A stretch of 64,000 bases of DNA from a virus: positions 1-64,000 of the IMG/VR virus record IMGVR_UViG_3300017605_000087; one strand, 5' to 3'. Both the position numbers and the translations under genes were made by a program. Below are positions 54,829-63,225 of this stretch, piece by piece (the stretch's first letter is position 1; each line of letters begins with the position of its first letter). The notes beneath the pieces are model-generated. The model saw nothing but the letters and a program-made list of their open reading frames with translations, made no database searches and was not told the DNA's origin.

Positions 54829-57219
54829 TTATTGACTTTTATTTTCTTTTGCTACTTTCTCTTTACTTTGTCTATCCTTTTCTTTATCATTCATCTTATC
54901 ATTATGAATAATCATCTTGTTATTCTCTTGCATCAACTTATTACTACTATCAGTAAAGCTACTTATATTATTCATAGTTGCATCAGTAATAGCATTTATG
55001 TCAACCAATTCTTCTGGAGTAAAATCTGTATTCTCCATTCCTTCCGCTTTAATTGCTGCAACTTTAACAGCAGTAATGTTTTTCTTATCAGCTATTCTTT
55101 CAGTTCTATCTCCTTCTTCTTTAGTTGCTGCGAGAGTAGCTTGATTAATTCTTTCATTACTATCTGTGATTTGTTTTTGTTTAGCCATTTCATATTCTCT
55201 TAGAATAGCAGTATATTTTCTAAATGCTGCTTTCAAACTAGCTACATTTTTAGCTTCTGCTACTTCTGCTAACATTTCAGGGTCACGGTCATTTTGTGCC
55301 ATACTGAATCCCCATTGTTTCAGAATATTTAAACTTTCTGCTTCAGTAGATGTATCCCTAACAAATATTCCATATTCAGTTGCAGCATGTTCCATTCCAT
55401 CAATATCAACTTCATATATCTTACCAGTAGGATTTACAAATGCTCCTCTCTTACCATCTATCCAAGCTACCTTGCTATAATCAATTAATCCATTTAGTTC
55501 TGATTCTATAAACTCATCGAATAATCTAAACAACTCTCTACTTGTTGTGAATGACCTTACAATAGCTTCTTGTGTAGTTCCTTTACCAGCACTTTGAGTT
55601 ACCTCTCCCATACGTTGTGGATTGAATCCAATAGAAGAATAAAACTCTTGTTTCAATCTTTCTATTAATTCATGTAACTGAATTATATGAGAAGCTAAAC
55701 TCATGTCTACATCTTTTAATGCTTGAATAGCAGCAGCAAAGTTAGGATTAGTTTCATCTATAAATAAATATCCTAGAGCATCTCCATAATACATAAATTT
55801 ATCTTCATCCCATCCTTCTTCACTAGGTATTAAACCTTTAGGAATAAGAAGTAATTTGCCTTTATTTTTGTTTACTTCTTTTTCTAACTGGTATCTCAAT
55901 ATATTAATTAAAACCTGCCATTGTATTCCCCTTGTTCCCCAACTATAAGTTCTTCCATCATTAGTTAATTTAACTAATCCATTATAAGGAAGTTTACAAA
56001 TAGATTTATTATCTATTTCATTTCTTTGTATTGCAACTGGTCTTCCTCTTAAATGTATATGATGTCCTTGACTTAAATCAATTCTAGTTCCTTCCCATAC
56101 TTGGTCTATCCAATATTTCTCCATCGAAATATCTCCAGCTTCTTTATTTAGAACATAAGTTTCATCCACACATTTTTTATCTACTTTACCAGTTATAGGA
56201 TTATTAAATGTAACTTCATAATAACATCTTAAACTTTTCCATGTTCCATGATATACATTAAACCTATCACCACTATGTTCATTCCAATTAAACTTAGCTA
56301 TCTTCTCACCTAAGTTGACGGAAGATTCAATCCAGTTAGGATTAACACTTCCTGTGCCAAACCCTCCCTTCAATGAATCCTCCATTAATTTTATAGGGTC
56401 ATATTTATCTGTGGTAATAGCGGCTAAATCCCTATAATATAAGTCAACAATTTCAGGTATAGTTAACCTTCTAAGTCTTATTGCAGCATACCCATCTTCT
56501 AATAAGTTACTACCTTTCGCCATAAAAGGATAAATTTCATGTACTGGTACTTCATCATATATAATGTTTTCTCCATCTACATCTTTATATGAAAAGCATT
56601 GATTTACTTTTAAGAAAGCATCAAACATCTGCTGATGTTTACTTCTTAATCTATTCTCTGCTTTAATTGTTTCTATCTTCTCTTGTCCATCAATTGCTTT
56701 CTTTTCACTTAATGTAGCATAGAATAACTTATCTTTCTTTTTATAATCTTCTATCTTCTCCTGACCCATCTTAGTATCCATCCCAAGTTTATTAAGATTA
56801 TTAATGAAGTCTTGTTCAAGTAAACCATCCATTTCTTTATTATGTACATCTATCATTCCACTCTCTACTTGCTTATTCATACATACTACTTGTGTAGTAT
56901 CTGGTTCATTAGACTTCTCTCCTAATGCTGTTTCAAATATAATACTTAATATATCATAATTTCTCAGCCTTGATGGAAACTTCAATAGTTCCTTCTTTCC
57001 TTTTACCGAGTATGGATTTAAAACGTATGAATATCCAGATTCATCAATTAATCCTTCACAAGCCTTTAGAAGCATAAGTAGTTCTTGTTTACTACCTACA
57101 TTTCCATCTAATACTTGGTCAGCATAATAATCAATACAATCCATCCACCACGTTCTTCCATCTGCTCGTTTCTGCATTTTCTCCTGGTAAGATACTTTTT
57201 GCTTAGGAAACTCTCTCAT
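54829..57219 (-). CDS. Portal protein
   Basis: The 796-residue protein follows the large terminase, the standard portal place, and has the length of crAss-like portals. Features include the N-terminal clip/wing region (WWMDCIDYYADQVLDG), the stem-like FNPQRMGEVTQSAGKGTTQEAI segment near 530-555, then helices and a Lys/Glu/Gln-rich C-terminal coiled coil (EYEMAKQKQITDSNERINQA) probably forming the barrel. It forms the ring through which DNA is packed and ejected. The assignment rests on order, size and these crAss-like features. Confidence 0.8.
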   Translation of the reverse strand: MREFPKQKVSYQEKMQKRADGRTWWMDCIDYYADQVLDGNVGSKQELLMLLKACEGLIDESGYSYVLNPYSVKGKKELLKFPSRLRNYDILSIIFETALGEKSNEPDTTQVVCMNKQVESGMIDVHNKEMDGLLEQDFINNLNKLGMDTKMGQEKIEDYKKKDKLFYATLSEKKAIDGQEKIETIKAENRLRSKHQQMFDAFLKVNQCFSYKDVDGENIIYDEVPVHEIYPFMAKGSNLLEDGYAAIRLRRLTIPEIVDLYYRDLAAITTDKYDPIKLMEDSLKGGFGTGSVNPNWIESSVNLGEKIAKFNWNEHSGDRFNVYHGTWKSLRCYYEVTFNNPITGKVDKKCVDETYVLNKEAGDISMEKYWIDQVWEGTRIDLSQGHHIHLRGRPVAIQRNEIDNKSICKLPYNGLVKLTNDGRTYSWGTRGIQWQVLINILRYQLEKEVNKNKGKLLLIPKGLIPSEEGWDEDKFMYYGDALGYLFIDETNPNFAAAIQALKDVDMSLASHIIQLHELIERLKQEFYSSIGFNPQRMGEVTQSAGKGTTQEAIVRSFTTSRELFRLFDEFIESELNGLIDYSKVAWIDGKRGAFVNPTGKIYEVDIDGMEHAATEYGIFVRDTSTEAESLNILKQWGFSMAQNDRDPEMLAEVAEAKNVASLKAAFRKYTAILREYEMAKQKQITDSNERINQATLAATKEEGDRTERIADKKNITAVKVAAIKAEGMENTDFTPEELVDINAITDATMNNISSFTDSSNKLMQENNKMIIHNDKMNDKEKDRQSKEKVAKENKSQ

Positions 57220-57241
57220 TTTATTTGTATATTAGTTGAAG

Positions 57242-59404
57242 TTATTTATATAATCCTCTATTAAAGAAACTATCATTATTAGTAGAAACTGTTTGAACTC
57301 TTACTGGTATTCCTCTTTCCTCTTCTATATCAAACATACCTACTAACATACATGAGATAGCATCTAAGTTTTTCTTAATTGAATATTTCTGTATTTGGTC
57401 TAATAAATAGCCACAATATATTCTATGGTAGTTATACATTACCTTTCCAGTTGTATCACTCTTTGTAATCTCTTTCTCTAAAAACTCTTTAAATAATGGT
57501 AGTGCTGCATCTTTTCTATCTTCGTTCATTGATATACCAAACTCTCTACCATACTTCTTTGCTAAGTTCTTATCCCAGTTAATATTTGGTTCTTTCTTTA
57601 ATAAATGTAAAGCACCCATAGCTTTAGCATTATTTTTCACATTTCCTCTATCATTCTCAAACAATACTTTAGCATTAAAATAAGCTAATAATCTAAACAT
57701 GTTTCTGTCATACTCTTCCATAGTAGCAGGTCTTCCTATATACCATCCTACTATTATTCCTCCTCTACTAGGTGTAAATACATTTGGTTTCTCATATATA
57801 AATGTTACTCCCAAACTATTCTTTATAGTTAAGTTTTTCTTATCCTTATCTATACCAAATGGGTCATTCCATGCTGTATATAAATTATCAGGTATTCTAC
57901 CATTAGCATCTCTATATGGTTCTTGTATTAATGTAATACACCCAGTTAAATCTTTTACATTTCCTTTTATTGGATATTCCTTAATTGGTGTACATCTTTT
58001 GTCTTCTTCAAATACTAATGTTTGTCTTCCACTAACTTCTCTCTCCCTTATCCATCCATTCTTTAATCTAGCTTTAATAGCATAATCATGTTCAAGTCTT
58101 AACTGTTGATCGCTTACATCAGGAAAGTATCCACTACTAGATTCAGCAAATACTTCTTTAGGTTTCATAGCCCTTTCAGACTTCCAACCCATATAATCAT
58201 TAATACTCTTGCTTACTCCCTTTTGATATTCATCTTCTATCCTAGCATATTCCAATGACATTTCTTTCATTGTATTACCATCCTTATCTATGAATGGTTC
58301 TAAGTTCTTCCAATATGGAAAGAAGTTTCCACTACCACTAAACTCATCTATTGTTTCATCTTCCCATTGATCTTTAAATGCTAAACATTTCCACTCATTA
58401 GGATTATAGAATATTTCCATAAATGGTTCCCAATTTGTATCCTTATCAGGATTACCACCAGTTCCCCATAATACCATTTGTCCGGTTATGAAAGCTCCAC
58501 TTTCCAAGGTAGGTAACATTGCTTTTATAACTTGTTTTAAATTAGGGAATGATTGACACTCTTCAAACTTTAGTTTCTTTCCATCAACTCCCCTTCCTGG
58601 TTCTGCTGTATCTTTAAATGTTACAGGTCTTAGAATACTTTGGAATCCATCTTCTACATTAGTTCCTTGTGGAGTAAATCCTAATTTAACTTCCTCCTCT
58701 ATATTCCATTTTAAATAACCTCTATTAAAGTCTGTATGTTTCTCGAAATGGTCTAAATATCCTTTAGCCATATTCATAATCCTTCTACCTCCTACAAGAT
58801 AATCCATTTGATAAGCACCTGCAACACATGTTACAAAAGGATTCATATTAACTTCTAATGCTAAATCAAATCCTTCAAAGTAACTAAATCCTTTACGTCT
58901 TGCTTTAGTTCCTATTAAATGTAATCCTATACTCTTTGCATATCTCTTTGCTGTTTCTAATTGATAGTGTCCATCCCAAAAGTCTGGGAACCCCATAAAT
59001 TTATCAGCAGCTTTTAATTCACTATTTGTTACCTTTAATATATCCTTTAAATCTTTTAAGTCGTCATATACATTCTTTACTCTTTGAATTAAAGCATAAT
59101 TCATAAAGCCATAATGTGACCCTGATATATGTACTTCTTTTATCTTTCCATTAACTAATTGTCCGGGTAATGTTACTCCATGTAATAGTTTCCTTTCTTC
59201 TTCATCCCAAAATTCTTTAAAATCTAAACTATCAGGTGGTGCTTTAGTATATACTCCATGTTTCATAAAGTATTTACCAACCCTTGTTAATTCAGATGTA
59301 TTCATAAATGATACATCTTCTGGTACATATAGTCCAGTTCCTCTATTAGGAAGTAATAGCTTTTGATTGTATCTATCTACTATTTCATCTACTACTTCTT
59401 CCAT
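57242..59404 (-). CDS. terL: Terminase large subunit
   Basis: This motor packs DNA into the head and cuts it. A Walker A-like loop, GTKARRKGFS, is at 165-174 (arginine-rich, as in terminases). Walker B is KLKFEEC (277-283) with the catalytic Glu pair. Coupling motif candidates follow at GQMVLWGTGG. The RNase H-like nuclease domain is marked by AWNDPFG (first acidic site), LFENDRGN (second), and a late Asp region DAISCMLVGMFD. Length 720 aa is typical for crAss-like TerL. Its start overlaps the stop of the upstream small-terminase candidate. Confidence 0.9.
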   Translation of the reverse strand: MEEVVDEIVDRYNQKLLLPNRGTGLYVPEDVSFMNTSELTRVGKYFMKHGVYTKAPPDSLDFKEFWDEEERKLLHGVTLPGQLVNGKIKEVHISGSHYGFMNYALIQRVKNVYDDLKDLKDILKVTNSELKAADKFMGFPDFWDGHYQLETAKRYAKSIGLHLIGTKARRKGFSYFEGFDLALEVNMNPFVTCVAGAYQMDYLVGGRRIMNMAKGYLDHFEKHTDFNRGYLKWNIEEEVKLGFTPQGTNVEDGFQSILRPVTFKDTAEPGRGVDGKKLKFEECQSFPNLKQVIKAMLPTLESGAFITGQMVLWGTGGNPDKDTNWEPFMEIFYNPNEWKCLAFKDQWEDETIDEFSGSGNFFPYWKNLEPFIDKDGNTMKEMSLEYARIEDEYQKGVSKSINDYMGWKSERAMKPKEVFAESSSGYFPDVSDQQLRLEHDYAIKARLKNGWIREREVSGRQTLVFEEDKRCTPIKEYPIKGNVKDLTGCITLIQEPYRDANGRIPDNLYTAWNDPFGIDKDKKNLTIKNSLGVTFIYEKPNVFTPSRGGIIVGWYIGRPATMEEYDRNMFRLLAYFNAKVLFENDRGNVKNNAKAMGALHLLKKEPNINWDKNLAKKYGREFGISMNEDRKDAALPLFKEFLEKEITKSDTTGKVMYNYHRIYCGYLLDQIQKYSIKKNLDAISCMLVGMFDIEEERGIPVRVQTVSTNNDSFFNRGLYK

Positions 59405-60066
59405 TATCCATGATTTCTTTTAGGAGTTGCTCTATTGCCTATTGGTTTCTTACCTTTACTATACATTACTTTTCTTATTTTAGTAACCACCTCTTTCTCA
59501 TACTCCTCAATATTTTTAATAGCAGCAGGTACAGACTTGCTTAAATCCATTAAGTCTTTCATTGCGTTTACTGCTAATTCCAAATCTTTTATCTCTGGTT
59601 TCTGTCCATTCTCTTTAGCTTTCATTACTGCTTGAATGTTCTCATTACAGAAATCTATAATTAAGGTGCTAGAATATAACCCCTGTTTTAATCCTTTAAT
59701 AATACGTACATCATCACTACAAGCATAATATTCATTATATGCTCTACGTGCATCTTTAATTTCCTTATCCTCTTTCCAATCTTCTATACTTTCATTCTTT
59801 CTTTTTAACCAATATGGTATATCTGTTTTAGCTAATGCTAAGTATCTTCTCTCCATTTCAGGTTCAGATATATAAGGACTTCTAAAATCTTCCATAAACC
59901 ATACATACTTAAACGCCTCCTCATTCCATAACTTTTTCTTTCCCTCACTATCCTTATTTACATTGTATCTTATATGCCATAATGCTTTAAACTCTGGAAT
60001 GAGTTTAACTTCTTGTATATCGAATACAAGATCACCATCGTCATTTACATCCCAGAGTTTATACAT
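59404..60066 (-). CDS. Hypothetical protein before terL; small-terminase candidate
   Basis: The 220-residue protein is helical and rich in Trp and charged residues in its first half (WHIRYNVNKDSEGKKKLWNE; EAFKYVWFMEDFR). A coiled-coil region (NAMKDLMDLSKSVPAAIKNIEEYEKE) follows, then a basic tail (KGKKPIGNRATPKRN). The place immediately before terL is usual for the small subunit, which recognises the packaging site. There is no recognised helix-turn-helix, so the call rests on position and charge. Confidence 0.45.
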   Translation of the reverse strand: MYKLWDVNDDGDLVFDIQEVKLIPEFKALWHIRYNVNKDSEGKKKLWNEEAFKYVWFMEDFRSPYISEPEMERRYLALAKTDIPYWLKRKNESIEDWKEDKEIKDARRAYNEYYACSDDVRIIKGLKQGLYSSTLIIDFCNENIQAVMKAKENGQKPEIKDLELAVNAMKDLMDLSKSVPAAIKNIEEYEKEVVTKIRKVMYSKGKKPIGNRATPKRNHG

Positions 60067-60073
60067 CTTCTTC

Positions 60074-60742
60074 CTATTTATCTAATGTTGGTCTAACTTC
60101 AGTAACAATATATTGTAAAGCACAATATTTAGATGTTCCTTTTAACATACCATCTACTAGTCTGAATCTTTGTCCTGGGTCAGTTCCTTTATTAAGGAAA
60201 CTAGTTCCTGGGTCATAGAATCTATATGATACTTTCCCTTCATGGTCATACATTCTATCTACAATTACAACGAAGTGGCTTGTAGCTCTATTAGCATTAC
60301 CAACACTTTCTTTCTTACGATTTACTCCAATCAATACTGGTTTCTTTTCATCTAACATTTTATCAAGTAATGCTAATCCTTCTTCAAGTCTTTTATCTGG
60401 AACTACATTTAATTTATCATCAAACTCTCCAGTTTCAATTCTCTTATCAGCATTAACAGTTTTGAATCCCGCATCAGTAATCATAAGTTTACTTGCAGCA
60501 CAACAAGCTATTTGCTCATCATGTTGATCGTGGTCGCCATCTCCATCTATATCTCCAACACGTTTACTGAACTGTGTTTGAAATTTAACAATAGATGATA
60601 GGTCAACATTTTTAGATGGTACATTTACATGTTCCTTCACTCCTTCTTTTTTAACTGCTTGTTTCTTTGTTGTAGCTTTAATTTGTTCTTTCTTCTGATT
60701 TAGTTCATTCTCTGCTGAACCATCAGTTGTTTGCTTTGCCAT
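60074..60742 (-). CDS. C39-like (papain-fold) cysteine peptidase with EF-hand/dockerin-type loop
   Basis: An N-terminal Lys/Glu/Gln-rich disordered region (1-50) is followed by VKFQTQFSKR and then DIDGDGDHDQHD (64-75), the spacing of an EF-hand or dockerin calcium loop. Directly behind come C80-C81-A-A-S (nucleophile region), then KPVLIGVNRK, then H156 in TSHFVVIVDR and D177 in RFYDPGT. Cys, His, Asp in this order is the C39-like catalytic triad. In cells such enzymes cut after Gly-Gly; phage versions could act in virion maturation or on the cell wall. It stands just before terminase genes in the packaging group, so maturation of virion proteins is an attractive inference. Confidence 0.6.
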   Translation of the reverse strand: MAKQTTDGSAENELNQKKEQIKATTKKQAVKKEGVKEHVNVPSKNVDLSSIVKFQTQFSKRVGDIDGDGDHDQHDEQIACCAASKLMITDAGFKTVNADKRIETGEFDDKLNVVPDKRLEEGLALLDKMLDEKKPVLIGVNRKKESVGNANRATSHFVVIVDRMYDHEGKVSYRFYDPGTSFLNKGTDPGQRFRLVDGMLKGTSKYCALQYIVTEVRPTLDK

Positions 60743-60753
60743 ATTATTGAGTT

Positions 60754-61743
60754 TTAAATTACTATTTCATTCTGTAATCTTTGTTTCTCTTCTTTCTTTA
60801 ATCCTAAAAAGTTTATTACAGCTTTAGCTTCATTCTTTAAATAAGGCATTTTGTGCCATGTTATATCATCTGCAATTATTATTCCAGTATCAGTTTTATT
60901 TCCTCTTATATGACATAATTGCAATCCATCTACTTCTAACTTCATTCCCCACATCTCACATATATAAGCATATATACTTAATTGTAAAGCATACTTATTT
61001 CCTATACTATTATCTAAATGACAAAGTGGGTATAGCATCTTTTCTCTTGTGCTTACCCACTCAGTCGTTATTATACTACTTCCATCAGGCATTGTTTGTT
61101 TCTTATAATACCCTGCCTCAAATCTAAATGGACTCTTATTAGTCTTCCAATCTTTTATCCTAAATGTTCCATACTTAGATACTATAAGATTGTCTATCAT
61201 TCCAGCTAAGAACGGCCAATTCAAATATACTATCTTCTCAGTATGTATTGTATATCCCGCATCTATATCTTCTTTCACTCTTTCAAAGACTTCAGGAAAC
61301 TGTTTCTTAATCCTTCTATATGCTCTTATATCTTCTCCTTCTATTTCAGCTTTATCTCCCTGTATTAATTTTACTGTCGCATTAGTACCATCCTCTATTT
61401 GCTTATGTATCTCAGTTCCCTTAACACATGCAATTTCCTTTAAGTGTTCCCACTCTCCTTTTATATGAGAAGTAGATACACTTAAAGGTATATTAAATGA
61501 CTGCGATAATAAATCTTTGATAGTTACTTTGATGTTATCTATATAGATACTTTCCCAAGCTACTGTATCAGGTCTTACTTTATACCCGCTACGTTTTAAT
61601 GCTCCATATAGTAACCAGTATTCTTCTCTGAATTTCGGAGTAACCAATCCGATAGTTGTGGTAACAGATATGTACCTATTACCTAGTTCATCACTATAAA
61701 TATGTTCTGGTTCTTTTAGAACCACATTTCTCTTTACGAGCAT
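60754..61743 (-). CDS. PD-(D/E)XK superfamily nuclease
   Basis: The 329-residue enzyme has the order GTEIH (109-113), EKIVYL (E169), GMIDNLI (181-187, with D184), then IKDWKTNK (196-203, with D198 and K200 as the D-x-K core) and the QLSIYAY helix (Q254, Y258). This is the Cas4/RecB-type exonuclease pattern. It is likely a DNA exo- or endonuclease working in recombination or packaging. It is the second gene of the late unit, after the HU-like gene, with 11 nt to the peptidase gene. Confidence 0.8.
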   Translation of the reverse strand: MLVKRNVVLKEPEHIYSDELGNRYISVTTTIGLVTPKFREEYWLLYGALKRSGYKVRPDTVAWESIYIDNIKVTIKDLLSQSFNIPLSVSTSHIKGEWEHLKEIACVKGTEIHKQIEDGTNATVKLIQGDKAEIEGEDIRAYRRIKKQFPEVFERVKEDIDAGYTIHTEKIVYLNWPFLAGMIDNLIVSKYGTFRIKDWKTNKSPFRFEAGYYKKQTMPDGSSIITTEWVSTREKMLYPLCHLDNSIGNKYALQLSIYAYICEMWGMKLEVDGLQLCHIRGNKTDTGIIIADDITWHKMPYLKNEAKAVINFLGLKKEEKQRLQNEIVI

Positions 61744-61762
61744 AAGGTATTGAATCCAATAC

Positions 61763-62080
61763 CTATGTTCCTGTTCTAAGAACCGTTAAGTTCCCTAGTT
61801 TCATAGATATTGGATTTATATTTAGAGCTTCTACTTTTCTACGTTCAATAGTATTAGCCATCCTTACTTTGGTTGGTTTTTTTTTAAACTCTTTTGTAAC
61901 CACTTTACCAATGTAAGGAAACTTCATTCCTTCTCCTTTTGCTAAAGATTCATAACCAGTTTCAAATTGGCAATCAATAGCTAAAGCAATCTGTTCTAAT
62001 GATAGTTCATATCCGAACTCCTGACGGAACTCTTCTTGAATATCAAGTAACATTTTGTTTATATGTTGATTCTTTTCCAT
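61763..62080 (-). CDS. HU/IHF-like DNA-binding protein, 105 aa
   Basis: Residues MLLDIQEEFRQEFGYELSLE, then IALAIDCQFETGYESLAKGE, then MKFPYIGKVVTKEFKKK recall HU/IHF-family phage proteins, in which a helix pair is followed by the strand containing P-Y-x-G-K. HU-like proteins bend DNA, and crAss-like phages are known to carry IHF-type genes. The start MEKNQHI at 62080 is preferred to an ATG at 62134 because the promoter box at 62112-62119 lies between them, giving a leader of about 25 nt. It is the first gene of the leftward late unit. Confidence 0.5.
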   Translation of the reverse strand: MEKNQHINKMLLDIQEEFRQEFGYELSLEQIALAIDCQFETGYESLAKGEGMKFPYIGKVVTKEFKKKPTKVRMANTIERRKVEALNINPISMKLGNLTVLRTGT

Positions 62081-62111
62081 TATTACTGATTCTTTATATA
62101 AAAGATTAACG

Positions 62112-62143
62112 CAAATGTAAGTTACTTGTTTCACTTATCCAAA
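62112..62143 (-). promoter_or_regulatory. Bacteroides-type promoter heading the leftward late unit
   Basis: On the minus strand, TTTG (62143-62140), 20 nt, then TACATTTG (62119-62112) match the TTTG/TAnnTTTG consensus. Transcription would start near 62106 and read through the HU-like gene and the whole virion block. It also fixes the HU-like start at 62080. Confidence 0.65.
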
Positions 62144-62239
62144 TGTTTTTGGACATTTCTTTCAAATTTAACATTTATCTACTCATATTTATAAAGATAC
62201 ATAGATTTAATATAGGGTTGCATCATCTAGGTTATTTAG

Positions 62240-62277
62240 TTTTGATTGGACTACATATTAATATGTATGTTTTGATT
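62240..62277. promoter_or_regulatory. 16-bp palindrome between direct repeats; operator candidate
   Basis: The perfect palindrome TACATATTAATATGTA (62252-62267) is framed by two copies of TTTTGATT (62240-62247 and 62270-62277). The site lies about 100 bp upstream of the late promoter at 62112-62143. Such symmetric sites usually bind dimeric regulators. Confidence 0.5.
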
Positions 62278-62303
62278 TTCAAAAATTAAAATAATTTTTT
62301 GAA
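62278..62303. terminator. A/T-rich imperfect hairpin
   Basis: TTCAAAAATTA (62278-62288) pairs with TAATTTTTTGAA (62292-62303) with one bulged T. It could end a minus-strand transcript from the promoter at 62529-62561. A/T-rich stems are weak terminators. Confidence 0.3.
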
Positions 62304-62410
62304 TGTTTTGGGTAGAAGCGTACCCCACCCTAATATACACCCCGCCAACTCAAAACGGGATACAAGTACCCCGTATCCTTGATTCACTCCCAACTTAGTT
62401 CTGAGGAGTA

Positions 62411-62443
62411 TTTGGGATTTATACATATAATAAGGTATAATTC
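62411..62443 (+). promoter_or_regulatory. Possible rightward promoter for the 199-aa gene
   Basis: TTTG (62411-62414), 21 nt, then TATAATTC (62436-62443; six of eight to TAnnTTTG positions). A start near 62450 would give a leader of about 100 nt with two small hairpins, TACTC/GAGTA (62452-62466) and AAGAC/GTCTT (62472-62490), before the ATG at 62549. Confidence 0.3.
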
Positions 62444-62500
62444 CATCGAGAATACTCTTTCCGAGTAAAGTAAGACATCGAGAAGGTCTTGCACATGGTA

Positions 62501-62516
62501 TCATAACATGTTATGA
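62501..62516. promoter_or_regulatory. 16-bp perfect palindrome upstream of the 199-aa gene
   Basis: TCATAACATGTTATGA is a perfect palindrome. It lies 33 bp before the ATG at 62549 and just past the predicted start of the minus-strand transcript, where a bound repressor could block both directions. Confidence 0.45.
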
Positions 62517-62528
62517 AGTATGACAATT

Positions 62529-62561
62529 CAAATGTAAATTAGATCGTTATGGAAGATCAAA
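62529..62561 (-). promoter_or_regulatory. Bacteroides-type promoter facing left inside the 199-aa gene start
   Basis: On the minus strand, TTTG (62561-62558), 21 nt, then TACATTTG (62536-62529). It overlaps the first codons of the rightward gene and would transcribe the GC-richer island 62278-62524 and possibly the late block beyond. Confidence 0.5.
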
Positions 62562-63148
62562 AAGATGTGCAAACTATGGTTGCACCACAAGGAGATGCAA
62601 ATGGAGTATTTACTCCTCAATTGAAAGCTACTGCAAAAGCTAAAGTATCAACTCTGAAATCAGCTAAAGGTAACACCATTGTTATCTTGAAGAATGAGTT
62701 CAAACATGAGTTGTTGCAAAAGGGCACTGAAGTGCTGCAAGTAATTGGAAGTGATTTCAAACAATTACTACGTGATGCTAAAATCACATTCTTTGGATTA
62801 CGTGCTGCTTGTGAAGCAGGTGAAGTAACCATGGAAATTGGAATCAAATGCACCATCAAAGGTAAACCATACTATAAGTATGATGGTGAGTCTACGTATA
62901 TCGCAGGTGAGAACGTAGAAGGAGAAGATGGTATGGAATTGCACAGAGCATCAGTGATTAAGTTCATTGTAAGTGCAAAAGGCCGTCAAATTGCAAATGC
63001 TGAGGATAAACTCGTAGAAGCTAGAAATAACTTTGAAAGACGTAATCCAAAAGCTGCTGCTGCATTCCTTTATGGATCATTAGGAACAGTTAATGCTGCT
63101 CCTGCAAATGATGGAGATGATAAAGGATTGGATGAAGAGCCAATATAG
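62549..63148 (+). CDS. Unrecognised, probably highly expressed protein, 199 aa
   Basis: I recognise no family. The N-terminal 20 residues are polar and disordered, followed by compact alpha/beta segments (TIVILKNEFKHELLQKGTEV; VTMEIGIKCTIKGKPYYKYD), a helix (LVEARNNFERRNPKAAAAF) and an acidic tail (DGDDKGLDEEP). Codon use is clearly less AT-biased than in the early block, like the capsid gene, suggesting strong expression. It is alone on the + strand, between a control region and a hairpin terminator, which suits an abundant early or DNA-associated protein. The acidic tail resembles that of single-strand DNA-binding proteins, but there is no OB-fold motif I can name. Confidence 0.8.
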   Translation: MEDQKDVQTMVAPQGDANGVFTPQLKATAKAKVSTLKSAKGNTIVILKNEFKHELLQKGTEVLQVIGSDFKQLLRDAKITFFGLRAACEAGEVTMEIGIKCTIKGKPYYKYDGESTYIAGENVEGEDGMELHRASVIKFIVSAKGRQIANAEDKLVEARNNFERRNPKAAAAFLYGSLGTVNAAPANDGDDKGLDEEPI

Positions 63149-63161
63149 TAAAACATGTGAT

Positions 63162-63187
63162 ACAGGTGGTGAGTAATCATCACCTGT
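63162..63187 (+). terminator. Stem-loop after the 199-aa gene
   Basis: ACAGGTGGTGA (63162-63172) pairs with TCATCACCTGT (63177-63187) around loop GTAA, with one G-T wobble, followed by TATTATAT. It starts 13 nt after the stop and is very likely an intrinsic terminator, though the T run is broken. Confidence 0.7.
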
Positions 63188-63225
63188 TATTATATCCAAA
63201 GTTGTAACCAATTAATACCATATAT

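Larger units (their letters stand above)
62278..62524 (-). ncRNA. Candidate structured small RNA in the divergent region
   Basis: The 400-bp stretch between 62134 and 62549 lacks a convincing gene; the 72-codon minus-strand frame at 62286-62504 shows no protein-like pattern. In contrast to its AT-rich surroundings, 62304-62420 is G/C-rich and folds: GGGTA...TACCC near 62310-62325, GGATAC...GTATCC around 62358-62379, and TCCCAA...TTGGGA around 62387-62416. A full minus-strand promoter pair (62529-62561) points into it and an AT-rich hairpin ends it. It may be a regulatory RNA or a leader. Function unknown. Confidence 0.4.

Noticed and set aside
62286-62504. A 72-codon minus-strand frame in the divergent region
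   Set aside because: Its composition is unlike the other proteins (Cys, Trp and Leu scattered, no pattern), and it coincides with stable hairpins. I treat the region as possible RNA instead.
62300-62520. tRNA or tmRNA in the GC-richer island
   Set aside because: No T-loop (GTTCGANTC) or acceptor pairing was found on either strand; the stems do not form a cloverleaf.
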